A stretch of DNA of 64,000 nt, taken from the NCBI GenBank assembly GCA_036898135.1, contig CM072511.1, positions 39,841,556-39,905,555 of the forward strand. The letters run 5' to 3'. A program made the translations under genes and the position numbers. Shown here piece after piece: positions 11,471 to 22,554 of the stretch (position 1 is its first letter; each line of letters opens with the position of its first letter). This DNA is from Oncomelania hupensis. Taxonomy: Eukaryota; Mollusca; Gastropoda; Littorinimorpha; Pomatiopsidae. The notes beneath the pieces are model-generated. The model saw only the letters and a program-made list of their open reading frames with translations, did no database searches and was not told where the DNA came from.

Positions 11471-13310
11471 GGACACACGTGTCAGGCCAGTAGTTGTCCC
11501 AGATAGCACTATCTCTTCTTCATTCCCATCCCTCCTCCTATATCATCAAGAACATTTACACCCTATTCCGCTGTTGACAGTATTCTTTTCCTTAATTTAA
11601 AGTGTGCTGCTTATGTTAAGGATTTATGTATGATTTGATTCCTCTATTTTGATCATGTGTGTGAGAGTGGTTTAAATGAATAAATTGTGGGTTAGCTTGT
11701 AAACATCTTTTCTATTGTTTCATTGTATTGTTAGTCGCTGTCTGTATAATTTCTTCTCGTCTCAGCAATTGTGAGCAGTCCGCCAGCTGGAGTGAGTGCA
11801 TGTTATGTGTTAGTGCGATTGTACGTGTGCGTCTGGCCAACTGTAGCGCGACATATAGATAAATAATTGCTTATTTAGCAACGTCTTATTTACCTATAAT
11901 TATCAATATTATTTTAACCTAAACAATATATAGTTTACGTAAATAAGAAGTTATTTACGGAGAAAATATATAATTAGGGAAATCTTCCATTGTTTATAAA
12001 CAAATGATTATTTAGAAAATATGCTTCTAAATAAAGAGTATTTAGCTGAAAATAGTGAAAATAAATATTGTACGAAGGGAATTCCATACTCAAACGGTTA
12101 ATTATTAATCCTCGTGAGAACGGACTTGTAAATCTCCCATTAGATGGAGTCAATATAGGCCTTTTCATATGTAAAATTTCTGCATTTAATAAATTAGGGC
12201 TTTATTAATGTCGTCTTCCCCGTTATAGGACTGTATTTTTCGATCTAAATGAAGATATTGAAGGTTCGTTCTTAACGGCGTTTGAACGGCGTATTCATTT
12301 CGCCAAAGACGCAGTCTTGATCCCACCTTTTCTATGATAGATACAGAGGTACGCTACCTACCGCTTTGCTATCGAGGATCCACTTTCAACGTGTAATGCC
12401 CATGTGCTTCGACTCCTACAGTACAATGAATAAGCATACAGCGTAGCTGAGACTCGCAGATGCTTACGCCGTTATCCACCATCCACCAGCAGCTAGTCTC
12501 AGTTACGCAGTGTAATAAAGAAGCTGAAGAAGGGTTCTCTCTGTCCCCAACGCTATTAATATCGTCTTCTTCGTCTTTCTCTCCGGCACTCTTTGACTAT
12601 CACCTGGAACTATATTATAAGCTGTCACTCTTGTAACGTGACTAGGACGGAGACCAGTCACGAACTTCCTCTCAGCAGCCTTAGAGAGGCTGTCAGCCAA
12701 ACGCTTCGTCAACAGAACGGGTTCTGAACTTCAACAATTCGTTGCTGAAGGACCACAGTAACTTCAAACTCCCAGACTGGTTGTAGAGTAATCCTATACT
12801 ACTTTGGGCCAATCAGCAAGCCCTCCTGAAACGGGAATATTAAGCTTCTTAATGAGCTAATAATATTTCACGCCCATATCGGCGTTGCCTGGAACTGAAC
12901 CATTTAAGCTCCATAATAACTGCCCGCCCGTGCCTTCCCTAATCTAACTTTAGATCGTCAATCACCTGAAGAATCACGTGGTGGGGCCGTCTTGTTGTAT
13001 CATATTACCAACAATACCCTCTTTACCTGATTTTGCTTTTCAAAATACGTCTGAAGTAGTCAAAGTTGTGTTTTAGTTTTCTCCCCACGTATATTAAATA
13101 TCATTTCCTTTTTCCTTTAAAAAAAAGTTGAATAATTTTTGTCTTTATTTTGGTAAAGGAGATTTATTTTGATACAAGCCATTTTTGAGGACAAGAAGAA
13201 GAGGAATAAATCAAACAATAATTTAAAAAAAAATTAATAATAACAAATATTCGTTTAGTATAACAGCTGCCACAACGATCACTACCTCCAAGAACAACAG
13301 CAGCCGCAGC
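11471..13310. other. unassigned, AT-rich in the middle
   Basis: No gene or repeat recognised. 11820-12240 is strongly AT-rich. 12240-13010 is of mixed composition with only short frames. Confidence 0.4.
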
Positions 13311-13313
13311 ATT

Positions 13314-13938
13314 ACCCCCGTGAGGGTGCCGGGGGTTTCAGTATAAATAGTATCCCCACTTTCTAGAAATTTAGTGCTTTAAATTCCCACTTTCGCTGTC
13401 TTTCTCCTTTGTTCTTTCTCATTCCTACTTTGTTCTATCAATCTACTATACTATCTTCTTCTTCGCTAGACCAGTCACCTACCTTTTTTCTTGAAAACTC
13501 TTCCGTCACAAAACTCCTCATTTGTGTGTGAGGTCTGTTGGATCAACTTGGAAATATTGGACGCTTTCTGCCAGGTGGTCACTGGGGCTTCCTATGATGT
13601 TATTATTTGGCAATGTATGCATTTTATATGTATGTGCTTTGTTGATATTTTATAATAATGTTTATATTCTATTTTGTTTTTGTAAACGGGGGTTCGATAA
13701 ATTAGAGTATAGCCTCAGCGTTCCCTGCGTGGTATGTCTTTATTGCAAAGTGACCGGCTGGTGGAGTGCCTTCAGTGTTGCCACTAGGGTTGTTTCGGCA
13801 GATCTTTTATGCGGATCAGGGGCGAGTCCTCTTTCAGCGAAGTTGTGGTCTTGATTTTGTGGTCCTGATTCGGCTGTACTGGTCCTGGTTTGGCTCGGAA
13901 GAGTCCGCTGGACCTAAAGCAATAATCATGTAATGTAA
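13314..13938 (+). mobile_element. retroposon family R, short subfamily, copy IV
   Basis: Starts ACCCCCGTGAGGGTGCC, i.e. about 130 bp downstream of the start of the long subfamily, and continues collinear with it (GTATAAATAGTATCCCC, TGAGGTCTGTTGGATCA, GGTCCTGATTTGGCTCGG). The tail is ATCATGTAATGTA instead of (CAAT)n. A poor AGCAGC-type TSD may flank it. An insertion of about 40 bp relative to other copies lies before the 3' stem-loop (13825-13870). Copy V at 43173 has the same start and tail. Confidence 0.75.
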
Positions 13939-14129
13939 GCAGCAGCAGCAACAACAACAAAAACAATAACAACAACAACAAGGGCAACAATTAGAGAAAC
14001 TCGCTGTGTAAACCTAACACCAACAAGCATCCAACCAAATTCTAATTACGGTCACAAATATGAACAAGAAAAGATAAACTTCCGCTCCATCCACAACCAA
14101 TTGCATCACCACCACCCCCAAAAGCAACA

Positions 14130-14206
<77 letters not shown>
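13939..14206. repeat. (CAA)n and (ACT)n microsatellites
   Basis: CAG/CAA-rich patch 13938-13982 and an (ACT)n run at about 14130-14206. Sequence between them is not recognised. Confidence 0.9.
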
Positions 14207-14222
14207 ATGTTGACAAAAATAA

Positions 14223-14535
14223 CGTCATCACAATGACGTCACTCGCTATACATAAGTTTTGTTTTAGGTTCAAGACATCTGTACACTCTAAGTACATACA
14301 CAGTTTTAAAAAAAAAAGGAACAAATAACACTAAAAAACCAACAACAAACTATGACGTCACCGCGATGACGTCACTCGATATACATAAGAGTTGCTTTAG
14401 GTTCAGGGCATCTGTACACTCTAATCACATACGAAGCTTAACAGAAATATAAATTTAAAAAATGGCCTCTCCATGCCGACGTCACTAGATTTGCATAAGC
14501 TGGTTTTATGTTGAAGGCATCAGTAAAGTGTATAT
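14223..14535 (+). repeat. repeat B, three tandem-like units with CRE motifs
   Basis: Three diverged units each carry ACGTCACT then TATACATAAG or TTTGCATAAG and a GGTTCA...GGCATCTGTA block (about 14234, 14365, 14483). TGACGTCA palindromes occur in units 1 and 2. Related single copies lie at about 18160-18330 and 48235-48460, where the repeat continues into ACGGACGG. Noncoding. Confidence 0.55.
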
Positions 14536-15330
14536 ACAAGACTAAACCCAGACGGAAAACTCCCGTCATTTTGCGTTGCCATTTTTACAAGAGTTGCGTC
14601 CCTTGAAAATAGGTTGAATAGAGGTAGTCGTGGCGGCTGTGAAAGTGAAGCGCAGAGCAGGAGAGAATCACTGCGTGGCACCGCAACAATGTTTAAACTT
14701 TCAGTTGCAAAGAGGACTCTTTATTTCGTTATCCGCTCGACGAATCAAGTTATGCGTGATAATTACGTATAAACAATAATTGCATACTATTTGCAAAATA
14801 TTTTATCTGTGCAAAAAACCTACGCACATTAGAGAAAAAAAAGTGGATTAACTCCTTTTGACAGTTTAAAAAATTCCTTTTTGCAGTAATTTGTTAAAAC
14901 AAAAATAGACGCATTTGTTTAAAAAAAATCAATAAATATAAATTGAGGCGTTCTACTTCATGCAGCTTTTCACAAAACATAGGAGGATGGTGTTTGTGAT
15001 CCAAAATGTAGCAAAGAACAAACTCATACAAAGGTAGCTTGAAAAATGTCAATTCTATGTTTACTCATTGTATATAAGCCTAAAACAGCTTAGTTTTAAG
15101 ACCACGTAAATGAAACGTTACGTTATATAATACATAATTATTAAGTACTTTTGCTTTTGTTGATAATTGTATTAAATTTTACCTTACCACATTCATACCA
15201 TAGTTGGTTGAACTTTTTTGTGTAGATATATTTACATTGAACATGATGCTAAGACCTTCACTCTCCAATATCCGCTCCTTTTGTCCCATCTTTTCCTGTC
15301 TTTAAAAAAAACAACAACAACACATATTTA
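14536..15330. other. unassigned, AT-rich
   Basis: Nothing recognised. Multiple A-runs, no frame of interest. Confidence 0.4.
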
Positions 15331-15752
15331 ATCGTTCTTATATAGCGCTTTTTCAGCTCAAGAGCTGCTCAAGGCGCTGGCCGATATAGGATCTAACTCA
15401 AGCCGCTGGAGGCGCCAACTTGCAGCCTTTGGGCGCACCGTAATAACGCTCCAGACAACTGGGCACAATCTTGGGCAGCCAGGGATGGGAGAGAATGACC
15501 TAAGTGCATGCTGGGTTCGTTCTTGTCACCGGCACTCACCCGTCTAGGACATGAGCGTCAGGATCTTTAAAGTCCGTTATGATGGAATGTAGGCAACACA
15601 GACTAGACCTCGGTTTATACTCTCATCGGAAGGAGTAGGAAACGGGAGTAAAGTGTCTTTCCCAGGGACACAACACAATGGCCCGGACAGGGCTCGAACC
15701 CGGGACCTTCAGATCCGCAAGCCAAAGCACTATCATTAGGCCACCGTGCCTC
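15331..15752 (-). mobile_element. tRNA-derived SINE (family M), full length
   Basis: On the minus strand it begins GGCACGGTGGCCTAATGATA with a tRNA-like head, B box GGGTTCGAGCCC, and then the segment TGTCCCTGGGAAAGACACTT, which resembles a widely shared metazoan SINE central domain. It ends in GGCCAGCGCCTTGAGCAGC...GCGCTATATAAG. Partial copies in the window: 27627-27926 (minus), 29081-29200 (head plus tail only), 29498-29628, 46516-46690 and 47105-48070 (plus, split by a LINE). Confidence 0.85.
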
Positions 15753-15794
15753 TTCACATTCTCTACCATCATATTAACATAATGATTTTTATAT

Positions 15795-16433
15795 CTGTTG
15801 CACAGTGCATAGCTTCAAATATTTAGGAGCCATTGTATCAGACAATGAGTCCTGACAGGAAGTCCTCTCCAGAATCGCACAAACAACTGCTGCCCTGACA
15901 AGGTTGAAGCCCATTTGGAAAGACAGGACCATCAGTCTACATTCCAAAGTAAGACTGCTGCGCTCCCTTGTCATCTCCATCTTCCTATATGCTTGCGAAG
16001 CATGGACCCTCACAGCAGATCTCCAACCAAGAATACAAAGCATGGAGATGAGGTGCTACAGAAGACTTCTGGGCATTTCCTATACCCAACACATCACCAA
16101 CGACGAAGTCCGACAGACCATCACACAAGCCATTGGACAACACGATGACCTGCTAACAATGGTGAAGAAACGGAAACTCCGATGGTATGGCCACGTCACC
16201 AGATCATCAGGCCTTCCAAAGACTATTCTGCAAGGCACAGTGCAAGGAGGTAGAAGAAGAGGGAGACCGAAAAAGAGGTGGGAGGACAACATTCGTGAAT
16301 GGACTGGTTTGACACTGAGCGAAGCCATCAGGGCTGCTGAGGACAGAGAAAGATGGAGTATGCTGGTTAAACGATCATCTGTGGTGCCCCTACGACCTTC
16401 GGGTTACGGGACAAGATAGATAGAAGATAGATA
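15795..16433 (+). pseudogene. RTE-like LINE, 5'-truncated 3' end
   Basis: Bounded by an 11 bp TSD GATTTTTATAT at 15784-15794 and 16434-16444. It encodes the reverse-transcriptase C-terminus from TVHSFKYLGAIVSD onward. One in-frame stop (near 15858) precedes a clean frame at 15904-16419 through YACEAWTLTADL, RRLLGISYTQHITNDEV, RWYGHVTRSSG and RGRPKKRWEDNIREWTG. The tail is a GATAG-type short tandem. The protein portion is very close to the 39.7 kb copy, suggesting recent activity. No catalytic RT domain remains. Confidence 0.9.
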
Positions 16434-16434
16434 G

Positions 16435-16540
16435 ATTTTTATATTGTTTAAATATTTTTATTGCGAATGTATGTGCGTATACGCGTGTAAGCGCTTAAAG
16501 CAGACTTTAGTTTGGTTTTGCGTTTTATAAACTAATATTT
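16435..16540 (+). repeat. direct repeat, first copy
   Basis: Block with GTTTAAATATTTTTATT and GCAGACTTTAGTTTGGTTTT recurs at about 17427-17517. The 890 bp between hold AT-rich DNA and (TG)n patches near 16970 and 17290-17352. Confidence 0.6.
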
Positions 16541-17426
16541 TTCCTTATTATTCCCCCTTCATCTCTCACCTTCCCTCTCTTTATCTCTTTATATGTTTCT
16601 CTGGGCGTGGTTTCTTCTGGTGTTGAAATACAATAATTGTTGTTGTTTTTGATTGAATGTTCCCACTCACACACATACCAAAATTACAACAAAAACAATT
16701 TTTAAAAATAAAGTAAAAATAAAAATAATCAACAGATCCAAGTGAAAAGCAGGAATATAAAAAATAATTAGAACTAAATTCAGTCATTAAAAAATGCAAC
16801 AACCAAAAAGCACTTAAGTTTAAGTTGAATTCATAGCCAAGTATATATTATGAATACTAGGAATATGTTTTGGTACAATGGCTAATTGAAAATACGGTGA
16901 ACATTACAACGCCGAAACACGCACACTGAATGATTATATATGAAATAAAAGGAGGGTTATACGTTTGTGTGTGCGCGCGTGTGTGTATGTGTGCGTTAAA
17001 GACCGTGCGCGCCTGTTTGTGTTTTAACTTCACCTGTTTATTTTTCATTTATTTAGCGGGTCGTCCAGTCGGCGTGTACATATTAAACTCCATATTCATT
17101 AAGTCTTATTCTACATTTATTTCTTTTCTTACATTTGAATATATTTTTTAGGTATGGTTTTTAATACTGGTTGTTGTTTTTTACTGACATATATTTATAC
17201 TATTTTGTACCACCGTGTCGTGCCTTTTTACTTTTTAAATGTTTTTATCGTTGCTTCATTATGTATTAATACCGTTGATGTTTTTGTTATGTGTGTGTGC
17301 GTGAGAATGTGTGTGTGTGTGTTTGTGTGTGTGTGGGTGGGTGTGTGTGTGTAAGTGAATTTTATACATACTTTAAAAATATTTTTTATGATGTCCAATA
17401 TATATATTTTTAAATCTCAGAAATGT
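16541..17426. other. unassigned between direct repeats
   Basis: AT-rich with TG-rich patches; nothing recognised. Confidence 0.4.
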
Positions 17427-17519
17427 TTTAATATTGATTTAAATATTTATTCTTGTATAGGTGTGCGTGTGGACGCTTAGAGCAGACTTTAGTTTGGTTT
17501 TTGCGCTTTAAAAAGTAAA

Positions 17520-17599
17520 TTCTTCTTCTTCTTCTTCTTCTTCTTCTTCTTCTTCTTCTTCTTCTTCTTCTTCTTCTTCTTCTTCTTCTTCTTCTTCTT

Positions 17600-17692
<93 letters not shown>
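17520..17692. repeat. compound (TTC)n(TTA)n microsatellite
   Basis: TTC run 17520-17628 passes directly into a TTA run to about 17692. Poly-Arg/poly-Ile frames here are artefacts. Confidence 0.95.
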
Positions 17693-17694
<2 letters not shown>

Positions 17695-18554
17695 ATATAA
17701 ACTATAAACTTCACATCTAAACAAACCACCAGTAATCAATGAACATAATAAGCTTATTATCGATCATCGTTTCATAGGCCTACAGCGCAGCAGCGTTACA
17801 AAAGTGCAGAAACAAGAGTTCAGTCACTTGCATAGATTAGTAATTACAGTATAAATTAATAATAGTAATACAATTCTTTATAAATAACAACAGCATAAAC
17901 AATTAATGAATTAATATATATATCCAGAAATTGAGCAGTGTTTGGCGACACAAGTGCTATCGCAGAGTAACAGATCTATTGTTCTCTAGCACCGTCTGCT
18001 ACAGCGATAAACCCATTCGCAAGGGAGGTAAGCCATAAAAGTGGTGTGTAAGCGTTAGGAGTTTCCGTCTGGGTATAGTCTGTGGTACACAGCAAATTTG
18101 AACCTAATCCATCCCAGTAGTTTAAGGAAAAATGCGATTAGAAAAAAAAATGATGATGTGATCCTGATGACGTCACCAGAACTGCATAAATTTGTGTCCG
18201 CTGGTAGGCACACTTATTTGTTTTAACTACCTACTAAGGTTTAACAGAAATCCATAAATTACTTTATGAAAAGAGTGCTCACGGACGGACGGGCGGAGTC
18301 CAAAACATAGTTCCCCAGCTATCATCCAGGAACTAATTACGGAAGTCTCCCTGTAGCGTTTTAGAAGACAATTAGTCAGATTAAGATGATGTTCTCAGGC
18401 CGTCAGCGGGTAATTAGCACCCATAGTCCCCTTCGCATCAAACTCATAGTCAACTTCGTCATACAAAAACTTTCCTTCCCCTGTTCCTCATTAGCCCACT
18501 CAAACCGTTGTGCATGGTGGTATATTCCTGCTAATTACATTTATGTATTTATCA
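17693..18554. other. unassigned with repeat B copy
   Basis: Includes a diverged repeat B copy at about 18160-18330 (ATGACGTCACC, GGACGGACGG). The rest is not recognised. Confidence 0.4.
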
Positions 18555-18800
18555 GAGTTGCAGAGTAGCCCAGTAGTAAATATGTTCGGCTAGCATGCAG
18601 GAGATCATGAGTTCAATTCTCGATGGTAACCAGAAATTCTTTCGGTCACACACTAGAAGTCGGCCAGGATTTGTTGGTGTTGTGCTTTACTTTCCCCTCC
18701 ACACCTCACGTACTAGTGTCGCCACAGCGGCATGTTAAATGTTTCCTTTCATGTCAAAGGGGCCTAAGAAGGCCTGCAATAAACTGTACACTATTGTTAT
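18555..18800 (+). mobile_element. possible tRNA-Ala-like SINE
   Basis: TAGCCCAGTAGTAAA (A-box-like), a GGCTAGCATGC anticodon-arm-like segment and GAGTTCAATTCTC (B-box-like) are spaced as in a tRNA head, followed by about 170 bp of body. A diverged relative may lie at 21830-22030. Pol III boxes are imperfect, so family status is uncertain. Confidence 0.4.
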
Positions 18801-18986
18801 ATAATTATGATATAAACAAGTTGTTGCATGCATTTTCTCAAAGGTCATGGTCGCTGAGACCAATCATCGGTTTTTAAACACGTTTTGCGCTGAATCTTAA
18901 CATTGGCTGCATTCAATTAAAAATTTATTAATGTGAGAATTTATATTTATTGTTGATTAATTCATTAATTGGATAACGTTCTTTAT

Positions 18987-19030
<44 letters not shown>

Positions 19031-19310
19031 TTTCATTGTTATTTTTTTTGTCTTGTGACTTCCACCTTTAAAAAAAAAATTGACACCAAACGTAATCGTC
19101 TATTTCGTTGTTGTTGTTTCTTTTCATCCGGACGTTGACACGATGACAGTGAAAGCGGGGGTGGGGTGTTTGAATAATATCTGTGTTTAAAAAAACAACA
19201 ACAGAATATAAATAGGGTATTCTCTGATTGTTGCTATTGTTGTTGCTGTTGTTGTTATTGTTGTTTTTGTTATTGTTGCAATTATTATAATGTTGTTTTG
19301 GGGTCCTCGT
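18801..19310. other. unassigned with (TTTA)n
   Basis: AT-rich; (TTTA)n at about 18989-19034. Nothing else recognised. Confidence 0.5.
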
Positions 19311-19315
19311 GGTTG

Positions 19316-19358
19316 TGATGATGCTGATGATGGCAATGATGATGATGATAAGGATGAA

Positions 19359-19390
<32 letters not shown>

Positions 19391-19391
19391 C

Positions 19392-19425
<34 letters not shown>

Positions 19426-19430
19426 CTGAA
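19316..19430. repeat. (GAT)n microsatellite
   Basis: Imperfect GAT run of about 110 bp. Confidence 0.9.
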
Positions 19431-20100
19431 GCTGTTAATAACGACAAGGTGCCTGAGTAGATGGGGAAATGTGTCATTCTTTGCTAATGGTGACGAAAAG
19501 GTGAAATACCAATAAAATGGTTAAACTCTATATAAGGCTAATGAAATTACAACTTTTCTGAAGTTCAGTTTGTCTATTACCTGCAAAAAAAAGCAAGCGC
19601 GCAATAGCTGTTATGGTTTGGGAGTCAGAGCGATTTTATACAGGGTGGGGGTACCAAAAAGGGTACTAACTCACTCACCTGTGACACCACATGACACTTC
19701 ATAAAATTTATATACTTATGTATCATTTCCAATGTTATATTCAATTAAAACATACTTGTTACACTCAGTTTATATGATTTTAGAAATCATGAAGTCCTGC
19801 ATGTATTGCGTGGGATCAACATAAAACCTGTGACGCCATTTGCAGGTGATCACCAACACAAACCTTTTTCTTGTGTACTTAATTATCACAACTGAGTTAT
19901 AGTAATCCTGTCAAATATTCTCGATATAGGGATGAGTCAGATTAACTACACCCTAATAATCTAGGGCATAGGTCTATTTAAGAAATAATCCAAAAGAATG
20001 TAACAAGCGTAAATTGTGTGACACCAAATTAGGATGCCGTCAGAATATTAAAAGGTTTAATTCTAACTTAAAAAATAGTACCCATAATTATTCATTATAT
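19431..20100. other. unassigned
   Basis: AT-rich, no coding frame; probably old repeat DNA. Confidence 0.3.
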
Positions 20101-20560
20101 AATTTATAATTCTGACCTTAAGATGACTTTTATCTTCATATGACCTTGACCTCCGGCTCCAAATGCACATTCATGTACGATCAAATAAACTACAGCAAAG
20201 TGTATTACGCCCCAAAACAGTGACATTGAGATGACCTTGACCTTCAAGTGATTTCTTATGCTAATATATGTTAAAATAATTCAATGTTGCTGCATACTAT
20301 GGGTCAGATATAGAGCCGTTCCACTGAACGATGATAATTATTTTTTTTTAAGTTTTCGTAAGGCAGAAAATTACCTTGACCTTCAAGATAATGTAAAACT
20401 GTCACATAATATATAGGAAAGACCATCTCTACTTAAACAAGTTTAGACTAATTATCTCTCACAGTTTAAATTTTTAAGGTCAAGCTCACCAACGTACCCA
20501 TATAAATCGACTTTGAACAACTCCAGTGACCTTGACCTTGGAGCGAGGTTGACCTAATTT
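20101..20560 (+). repeat. repeat rich in nuclear-receptor half-sites
   Basis: TGACCTTGACCT occurs at 20141, 20232 and 20527, with a related TACCTTGACCTT at about 20372. TGACCTTGA is the complement of the extended half-site TCAAGGTCA. Style and composition resemble repeat A. No evidence of function. Confidence 0.5.
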
Positions 20561-21825
20561 TCCGCTTGCGATTGTGTCCTTGACCCATTGTTTGCACTTG
20601 AGTACTCTAAAAGACCGACGGAGGTTCCTCTTTTTGGTTTCAGAGGGCGTCCTCGCTTTGGTAATGAGGGTATGAATATTGGCTCTGTTAATGGCGACCG
20701 GTTGCTGGCTGTGCTCCTGCCTTTGAGGCTGATTAGCCCCATTGTCGGCTTTGGTCTCACATCCTTCAGGAGGAGCGAGACTTCCGAGGCTGTTTGTGGG
20801 CGACTTTGTCTGGAGCAGTGATCCTTTTATGAAGGATGCGGGATGGAGGGAGGCTTTTTGCGGACGGGTCAAGGAAGGGAGGCGCAGTTGCTGCTGCATC
20901 GGTCTCTGAATGACACCTCGACCGGCCTTTGCAACAGCGTGCACCAGATTTTTGTTCTGTTTATGCATATGATCTCAAGGTAGTTCATTCGGCTCTGAAA
21001 CAGGTTTATCAGTCCAAAGAATCCTCATTTTTGATCATGTCCGATTCACTTTCAGCACCGGGCTCTTTCTACAGGAAAGATATCGCACGCTTTTCTGGCA
21101 GAGGGTCTCCACACACAGCTTTTCTCTGAGGGTGGAGGAATAGTTTTTGTGCGGGTACATGGTCACATGGGCATCCACGGCAGTATTGCGGTGGACAAAG
21201 CGGATGGAGAGGCTCTTCGTCATGATTTTCATTGAGAGGTTTTTCAATTTGTTCCGTACTCTGACCTGCATTGTGTGACTGGCTTTTGTTGTAGGCGGCT
21301 CTAGCAGACCGAATGGACTGGTCGGATCAGTAACAGATTGTTTCAGATTCTTCCAGATTTGTCCGTTTCTTTGCCTAGCTTTGCGCCTACTCGCAAGGAA
21401 GAGACAATTTTGGCTCGCCTTCATGTTGGGCATACTTGTACCATCCATGGTTTCCTTTTGAGGGGAGAGAAGCCACCGTGGTGCTTCGCATGTGACGTCC
21501 TTTTTCCGTCCGCCATTCTGTGTCTGAGTGTGCTGATCTGATTGATGGGAAGGAAGGATATTTTGGTTTGATACCTTTTAATGAGATTTTTGAAGTTTGC
21601 AATGATCGGAACCTGTTTGCATTTTTGCGTGATGTTAGTTTGTTTTATCGCATGTAGGTCGTGTCATCTTGTTTTATGTGATTGGTTCAATTCCATCAGT
21701 AATACTAGTTTTGAGTACATCTTTTATCATTTTTAAATGTTAGTGTTCTGGTCTCGTTTTGAACAGTTTGTGTGGTCCTGATTTGGCTCTTAGCAGTCCG
21801 CTGGACCCTATAAACATTGAATATC
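20560..21825 (+). pseudogene. decayed RNase H-type LINE 3' end
   Basis: Broken frames keep RNase H landmarks: FADGSRKGGA at 20857 (the TDGS motif), MSDSLSA at about 21037 (catalytic Asp block), and VHGHMGIHGSIAVDKADGEA at about 21158 (the HCGI..NE.AD block). A C-terminal segment LARLHVGHT...PPWCFACD (about 21410-21500) is typical of the cysteine-rich end of I/Jockey-group LINEs. Many stops and frameshifts. The 3' end (21775-21825) reads GGTCCTGATTTGGCTC, then AGTCCGCTGGACC, matching the family R retroposons. The upstream part (20560-20850) is assigned only by continuity. Confidence 0.7.
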
Positions 21826-22554
21826 TATTCAAGGCATGTGTGTCTCAGTAATATCTATCATGCAGCAAACAATCAGAAGTTCAAATTAATACGGGAAACA
21901 GCCAGTTCGAATCGATTTCCACAGCTGGCCGACAACTTGGGTCAGAAGTAACTCACTGACAATACTTCACATCTTTGGGGCCCCACGATGGAATCCACGG
22001 GGCATTTTAAAGGCAAAACGTCTTGAATGTTTAACGTGATAGAACGAAGCCATCGGCGTTGTTTTGACGGTTGAAAAATGGCGTAACTACAAAAGTAAAT
22101 GTGTCGAAAATAATCTTGGGGTAACTCAATGACGGATGTGACACGTACATGTAACTATGCATATGACAAATAACTTCTTGGGAGACACACAATTCTTTAT
22201 TAGCTTCTACTTCTTGAAAACAACGTATTATATAAACTCATAAGTCATAAACAGTACAAACATGCAGTCTTGAATGGTTTCTATTGCTTGTTTCAAGATT
22301 CCGTTTCAGAACACCTCTTTGTGATACCCCCTTTTTTCATAGAAGCGATATTCAACACTAACTGCCCGAAACAGATCGTAAACAAAGTGAGGGGTTTACG
22401 TTCCACTTTTGAGAGGTTATTTTGTGAGCTAAAATCGAAAGCAATAACAAAAACAAACAAAACAACAAAGACCATACATTAGGCAGTCATGGCTTCAAGG
22501 ATGCTTATTGTAGGTACTGTGATATTTAACGCATATAACAAACATCTCATTTCA
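21826..22554. other. unassigned, possible SINE remnant
   Basis: 21830-22030 shows weak resemblance to the tRNA-like element at 18555 (CTCAGTAATAT, GCATGCAGC-like, AAGTTCAAATT). The rest is not recognised. Confidence 0.3.

Noticed and set aside
20486..20968. 160-codon minus-strand ORF
   Set aside because: Antisense to the decayed LINE on the plus strand, with no recognisable domain.
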